A stretch of 64,000 nucleotides of DNA from an uncultured Desulfobacter sp. (GTDB taxonomy: Bacteria; Desulfobacterota; Desulfobacteria; Desulfobacterales; Desulfobacteraceae). The notes below the pieces were generated by a model. The model was given only the letters and a program-made list of their open reading frames with translations, was not told where the DNA came from and made no database searches. Numbering within the stretch: position 1 is the first letter of the stretch; every line of letters starts with the position of its first letter. The position numbers and the translations under genes were made by a program. Location: assembly GCF_963677125.1 (NCBI RefSeq), contig NZ_OY781882.1, positions 1,124,501 to 1,188,500 of the forward strand, in the 5' to 3' direction. This document shows, one piece after another, positions 59,939 to 64,000 of this stretch.

Positions 59939-61618
59939 ATGCTCAGCTTTAAGACCGTTTCCAAGGTCACTAAACGGTACCGGCATTTGGTCCGTTACCA
60001 GCAGATCATCGGCATCATCTTCAAATACGGATTTGAAAACATTATTGATGCCATGAAGATTGATCATTATTTAGATATCATTCCGTTCTCAAAACCCCAT
60101 CAAAAATTATCCAGGAATGAGCGGATCAGGATGGTGTTGGAGGAACTGGGCCCGACCTTTATTAAAATGGGCCAGGTATTATCGTCTCGTCCTGATTTGA
60201 TCCCCCTGGATTTGACCCGGGAGCTTGCCAAACTCCAGGACAAAGTCCCCTCTTTTTCCTTTGGACAGGTTGGACAAATTATCCTTGCGGAGTTCGGCAA
60301 ACCGATCAGTGAGGTGTTCCATTCCTTTGAGGAATCTCCTTTTGCTTCAGCCTCCATCGGACAAGTCCACCGGGCGGAACTGTCGCCAAACGAATCGGTG
60401 GCGGTAAAAATTCAACGTCCCGGCATCCGTAAAACAGTTGAGGTCGATCTGGAAATCATCCACTATCTGGCCCAGGTCATGGAAAAAACGCTGGAAGATG
60501 TGGAAATATTTCGACCCGTAAAAATCGTTGAAGAGTTTGCCCAGACCCTGGAAAAGGAGCTCGACTACATGGTTGAGGCGGCCAATATGGAACAGATGGC
60601 TGATCAGTTTGCCAAAGAGTCGGCTATCCATATTCCTGAAGTGCATTGGTCCCATTCCACACAACGGGTGTTGTGCATGGAATTCATCCAGGGGATCAAG
60701 GCCGATGATGTTAAGGCCATTGACCGGGCAGGCCTTGACCGAAAAAAAATTACGCGAATAGGCGCTGACTTTGTCTTGCGCCAGGTATTTGAATTCGGTT
60801 TTTTCCATGCCGATCCCCATCCGGGGAATATTTTTATCCTGGCAGATCAACGCATCTGCATGATTGATTTCGGCATGACCGGATTTGTGGATTCATCCAC
60901 CCGGGAGCTATTTATTGATCTGCTCCAGGGGCTTGCCTCAAACAATACCCGGGATACCGCCCGTCTGCTTTGCCGCCTGACCGATCCTGATGAATCGGTC
61001 AATATGCCGGGTCTGGAAAAAGATATTTCACAATTTTGTGCCTTATATCTATCCAGAAAGCTTGAAGAACTCAATCCCAGCCGCATGATTCACCAATTTT
61101 TTGAGCTGTGCACCCGGCACGGATTGAGAATCCCTCCAGACCTGTTTTTAATGATAAAGGCATTTCTCAGTATCGAAGGTGTCGCACGCACATTAGATCC
61201 ACAGTTTGACATGCTTTCCCATGCCAAACCCTATATCAGGGCAGCCACGTTAAGAAAATACTCATTGCCCCGGCTTTCCAGACAATTTGCAGGTATTGCC
61301 AAAGATACCATGACGCTGTTGCAAACCCTGCCCGGTGATACGGGCAGCATCATCACCCAAATTAAGCAGGGAAAAATTAAGGCAACGATCAGTATTGAGG
61401 GTCTGGAGCGGATAATGATGAATCAGGACCAGACATCCAATCGAATTTCCTTTAGTATCATTATTGCCGCCTTGATACTGGGCTCAGCCATTGTACTCAA
61501 TTCCCGGATACCTCCCTTAATCCTCGGGGTTTCCGTCATAGGCATTGCCGGATTTATTGCCGCTGCCGTGCTCGGCATCTGGCTGCTGGTTGCTATTATT
61601 CGCAGAGGGCGACTTTAA
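59939..61618 (+). CDS. UbiB/AarF (ABC1) family atypical kinase
   Basis: The protein has 559 residues. The KxGQ motif is in PTFIKMGQVLSSRPDLIP near 75, the Ala-rich nucleotide loop is ASIGQVHRAEL near 140, HADPHPGN is near 283 and the metal-binding MIDFGMTG is near 305. Two C-terminal membrane helices (about 500-520 and 525-555) are present as in bacterial UbiB. These ATPases help quinone synthesis or lipid handling at the membrane. Pairing with a phasin-like gene is a recurrent context for this family. Confidence 0.93.
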   Translation: MLSFKTVSKVTKRYRHLVRYQQIIGIIFKYGFENIIDAMKIDHYLDIIPFSKPHQKLSRNERIRMVLEELGPTFIKMGQVLSSRPDLIPLDLTRELAKLQDKVPSFSFGQVGQIILAEFGKPISEVFHSFEESPFASASIGQVHRAELSPNESVAVKIQRPGIRKTVEVDLEIIHYLAQVMEKTLEDVEIFRPVKIVEEFAQTLEKELDYMVEAANMEQMADQFAKESAIHIPEVHWSHSTQRVLCMEFIQGIKADDVKAIDRAGLDRKKITRIGADFVLRQVFEFGFFHADPHPGNIFILADQRICMIDFGMTGFVDSSTRELFIDLLQGLASNNTRDTARLLCRLTDPDESVNMPGLEKDISQFCALYLSRKLEELNPSRMIHQFFELCTRHGLRIPPDLFLMIKAFLSIEGVARTLDPQFDMLSHAKPYIRAATLRKYSLPRLSRQFAGIAKDTMTLLQTLPGDTGSIITQIKQGKIKATISIEGLERIMMNQDQTSNRISFSIIIAALILGSAIVLNSRIPPLILGVSVIGIAGFIAAAVLGIWLLVAIIRRGRL

Positions 61619-62657
61619 ATTATGTGTACGAGCTTGCCAACCCATTCCGGGCTGTGCTAAGGTTCTTTTTAATAAAATCGGCGAATTAATAGCTCTAAAA
61701 ACAGTTGAGGATGCCCTGACTATCCGAATCGGACATTTTATCAGTATTGATCACTTAATACTGGGAACCGCTTTACCCCGCTATATTGAGTGTGTGGGGC
61801 CAGGAACAGATGCGGATGTGATACCTTTTACCATGCGCTCCTGGGAGCAGGTGGAAAAAGGGTTTTCATCGGGGGACATCAATGCCGCGTTTATGGATAT
61901 CTGCCAGGCTATGTATCTGTTTGACAAAGGGTTGGCTATATCCATGCTCATGTTCACCCACAGGGCAGGCAGCAGAGTTATTGTACCCGAACAGACTCAA
62001 AGGCTTTCGGATTTTAAGGGAAAAAGTGTTTTGATCCCACACAGGCTTAGTGTCCAGCATATGCTTATGCACAGATTACTGAGTGCAGGAAAGTTAAAAA
62101 TCGCCGATTCAGGAGGAGGCAAGGACAGCGTTGACATTGAATCCGTACCATGTCCCCTGATGCCGGAAATGGCGAATGCGGATCTTGATGGCGATATTGC
62201 AGCATTCATCTGCCCAGATCCCTTTGACGGCAGTGATTTAAAAAAAAGAGGATTCAGGCCGCTGCTGGTTTCCCGGGACCTGTGGCGCGATCATCCGGGT
62301 AGCGTATTTGTGGTTCACCATGATCTGCTTGAAACCAAAGTTGAAAATTTAGGTCTGCTGGTTAACTGTCTTATCGATAGTGCCCACCAACTTGATTTGT
62401 ATATGTCATCGGACGCGGCCGAAAAAGGCATTGAAAGCCTCTCATCCTCTTTTTTAGGTCTTTCTGTGGACCGGATGCGAATGGTGCTTAAGGCATCGGG
62501 TATAACCTATCGCCCAAAACTTTTGGTGCCGGACATGGATATTTTAAACATCGTGCTTGATTATATGCGCACAACCATGGCGGTCATGTTGACCGGAACG
62601 GACCTTGACAGCTTTATCAAACCCGAATTTATTCTTATGGCTTTATCGGAAAATTAG
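61545..62657 (+). CDS. NitT/TauT-type substrate-binding-like protein, start uncertain
   Basis: The frame opens at 61545 inside the ubiB gene. After the ubiB stop (61618) it has no ATG, GTG or TTG before the conserved domain begins near 61720 (LTIRIGHFISIDHLILGTALPRY). The rest is a periplasmic-binding-protein type II fold of the NMT1/NrtA kind, with LSDFKGKSVLIPHRLSVQHML. There is no signal peptide in any likely form. Either the start lies in ubiB (for example 61545), a rare start codon is used, or the 5' end has been damaged: an ATG at 61623 in another frame stops after 12 codons. The gene lies 3 bases before the ABC ATPase gene. Confidence 0.7.
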   Translation: MPDLLPLPCSASGCWLLLFAEGDFKLCVRACQPIPGCAKVLFNKIGELIALKTVEDALTIRIGHFISIDHLILGTALPRYIECVGPGTDADVIPFTMRSWEQVEKGFSSGDINAAFMDICQAMYLFDKGLAISMLMFTHRAGSRVIVPEQTQRLSDFKGKSVLIPHRLSVQHMLMHRLLSAGKLKIADSGGGKDSVDIESVPCPLMPEMANADLDGDIAAFICPDPFDGSDLKKRGFRPLLVSRDLWRDHPGSVFVVHHDLLETKVENLGLLVNCLIDSAHQLDLYMSSDAAEKGIESLSSSFLGLSVDRMRMVLKASGITYRPKLLVPDMDILNIVLDYMRTTMAVMLTGTDLDSFIKPEFILMALSEN

Positions 62658-62660
62658 CAC

Positions 62661-63437
62661 TTGAAAATAGATATTGAAAAAATTTATAAAAATTACAACG
62701 GACCGGAAAAAAAACGGCACGAAATTCTCAAGGATATTTCGTTTTCCATAAATGCTGGGGATTTTGTGATCATTTTGGGTGAATCGGGCTGTGGGAAGAC
62801 CACCTTATTGAACTTGATTTCAGGACTTGAAATGCCAAGCAGCGGTCGGATTCTTGTAGACGGCAAGGCTATTACCGGTATCCATCCGTCCCGTTCCATG
62901 ATGTTCCAGCAGCCTGTCTTAATCCCATGGCTTACGGTTAAGGAAAATGTGGCCTATGGCTGCAAAATCAGAAAAGACAGCCGGGACCTGGAATACCGGG
63001 TCAGTCAATTTTTGGAAATCATGGGACTGGCAAGTGCGGCCAACGTAAAACCTGACCAGCTTTCCCTGGGCATGGCCCAGCGGGTTTGTCTTGCCAGGGC
63101 TCTGGTTGGACACCCCCAGGTTTTGCTGCTTGATGAGCCCTTTGCCTCTCTGGACACCTTTACCCAGGCCCATATCCAGGAAGAACTGATAAATCTGTGG
63201 ATGTCGGAAAACTTTACCGCGATTTTTGTCACCCATGATATTGATGAAGCCATACGACTTGGAAATAAAATTGTATTTCTTGCAGGATCACCTGCCGGCA
63301 TTTCCGATATTTTTGATATTGAGGTACCTTACCCCAGAAATCGGCATGATCCTGAGGTTAAAGCCTTGCGAACCGATATTCTTGATCGGTTTAAGATCGC
63401 CCATTTAGTTAAACGGAATCTTACGAATGAAATTTAA
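62661..63437 (+). CDS. ABC transporter ATPase of the NitT/TauT type
   Basis: The protein has 258 residues starting at a TTG, 3 bases after the previous stop. Walker A GESGCGKTTLLN is near 38, the Q-loop is MFQQPVLIPWLTVKENV near 82, the signature is a variant LSLGMAQR near 137, Walker B is VLLLDEPFASLD near 158, and the switch His is in FVTHDIDEA near 196. This fits importers for nitrate, taurine, sulfonate or thiamine precursors. The substrate is unknown. It overlaps the next gene by 11 bases. Confidence 0.93.
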   Translation: MKIDIEKIYKNYNGPEKKRHEILKDISFSINAGDFVIILGESGCGKTTLLNLISGLEMPSSGRILVDGKAITGIHPSRSMMFQQPVLIPWLTVKENVAYGCKIRKDSRDLEYRVSQFLEIMGLASAANVKPDQLSLGMAQRVCLARALVGHPQVLLLDEPFASLDTFTQAHIQEELINLWMSENFTAIFVTHDIDEAIRLGNKIVFLAGSPAGISDIFDIEVPYPRNRHDPEVKALRTDILDRFKIAHLVKRNLTNEI

Positions 63438-64000
63438 CCATGTAAAATCGGCATTCCCTGAGGATATTTCACGGCGAATTTTTTTAAAAAAAGCAATACG
63501 AACTGCAGGTGCAGCCGCCTGTACCCCATTGGCATTTCCGTGTTCGGCAGCGGCGAAAAAAAGTAAGTTGAAAATTGGCTATCTGCCTATTACTGACGCC
63601 ACACCCTTGCTTGTTGCCTATAGTCTTGGTTATTTTTCCCATGAAGGTATCGACGTGGAACGTCCTATCATGGTGAGGTCATGGAATATTCTTTCCGAAT
63701 CCTTTTTAACAGGCAAGTTTGACCTGGTTCACATGCTTTTCCCCATTCCCGTATGGATGCGATTTAAACAAAATATACCTGTCAAAGTTTTAGCCTGGGA
63801 TCATACCAACGGCAGCGCCGTCACAGTCAGAGCAGACTCCGGCATCAACGGATTTGCCGATCTTTCGGGAAAACAGGTGGCTGTGCCTTCATGGTACTCC
63901 ATGCACAATCTGGTCATGCAGTTAGGCCTCCAGGTCCAGGGGCTTGAGCCTGTAATTCGTCCGTCGGGTTCAACGCTTGCCTCCCATGAAGTGAACCTGG
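63427..64000 (+). CDS. Tat-exported NitT/TauT-type substrate-binding protein (3' end outside window)
   Basis: It starts at ATG 63427, inside the end of the ATPase gene, and remains open to the window end (191 codons visible). The N-terminus has a twin-arginine motif, SRRIFLKKA (about residues 15-23), followed by a hydrophobic stretch ending CSAAAKKS. The mature part, LKIGYLPITDATPLLVAYSLGYF, and GFADLSGKQVAVPSWYS are typical of NrtA/SsuA-like binding proteins. It would deliver substrate to the ABC transporter encoded upstream; the permease is probably further downstream. Confidence 0.88.
   Translation, partial: MKFNHVKSAFPEDISRRIFLKKAIRTAGAAACTPLAFPCSAAAKKSKLKIGYLPITDATPLLVAYSLGYFSHEGIDVERPIMVRSWNILSESFLTGKFDLVHMLFPIPVWMRFKQNIPVKVLAWDHTNGSAVTVRADSGINGFADLSGKQVAVPSWYSMHNLVMQLGLQVQGLEPVIRPSGSTLASHEVNL

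Noticed and set aside
59291..60067. 258-codon minus-strand frame over the phasin-like gene
   Set aside because: It covers a repeat and two well-supported plus-strand genes with good ribosome sites; the translation resembles no family.
1..64000. CRISPR arrays, tRNA and rRNA genes
   Set aside because: No regularly spaced short repeats, cloverleaf-like segments with T-loop sequence, or rRNA blocks were seen.

Overview
The window looks like a chromosomal segment of a free-living, Gram-negative, anaerobic-type bacterium. The P-protein of the glycine cleavage system is split (GcvPA/GcvPB), there is a long acyl-CoA dehydrogenase, and signalling genes (hybrid kinase, GGEEF proteins, CheC, MCP) are numerous. 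This gene mix is what I would expect in Desulfobacterota of the Desulfobacterales type. No sulfate-reduction marker gene lies in the window, so the lineage is an inference. No rRNA, tRNA or CRISPR array was seen.

Region 1 (1-13.4 kb) is a signalling and environment-response region, almost all on the minus strand. It holds the tail of a NERD/zinc-ribbon protein, a solute-binding hybrid histidine kinase, a Cache diguanylate cyclase, and a PF07399-type Na+/H+ antiporter. A three-gene operon follows (receiver, CheC phosphatase, PAS-GGEEF), then an IS200/IS605 element and an HBM-type chemoreceptor. A roughly 100-bp repeat is scattered through the intergenic gaps here.

Region 2 (about 13.9-38.1 kb) is an IncP-like conjugative element with all genes but one on the minus strand: MOBP relaxase, TraJ, TrbM, TrbB, TraF, TraG, a TraC/ArdC-type primase, topoisomerase III, TrbI-H-G-F-L, a TrbK-like ORF, TrbJ, TrbD-E, TrbC, TraM, TraL, a Rha protein, two TraK-like paralogues and a winged-helix replication-type protein. 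The Trb order (C, D/E, J, K, L, F, G, H, I) is that of Ti-type plasmids. I see no integrase and no obvious cargo. The trbDE (VirB3-VirB4) fusion gene is split by an ISAs1-family insertion sequence with a 10-bp target duplication. Deleting the IS and one duplicate restores the frame exactly, so the element looks recently disabled. The TrbK-like ORF lies on the opposite strand, exactly filling the gap between trbJ and trbL.

Region 3 (38.4-64 kb) is core metabolism: a BI-1 family membrane protein, glmM with a left-handed beta-helix partner, pgi, fabH, a receiver plus sigma-54 activator pair, a MalY/PatB-type aminotransferase with lpdA, an Lrp regulator followed by gcvT-gcvH-gcvPA-gcvPB, an AmpG-like permease, a metallo-beta-lactamase-fold hydrolase, an acyl-CoA dehydrogenase, a phasin-like protein with a UbiB kinase, and a NitT/TauT-type ABC locus running off the window end. 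Three copies of a 125-155 bp palindromic repeat with sequence-variable but base-paired arms sit in intergenic gaps, one of them inside the gcv operon.
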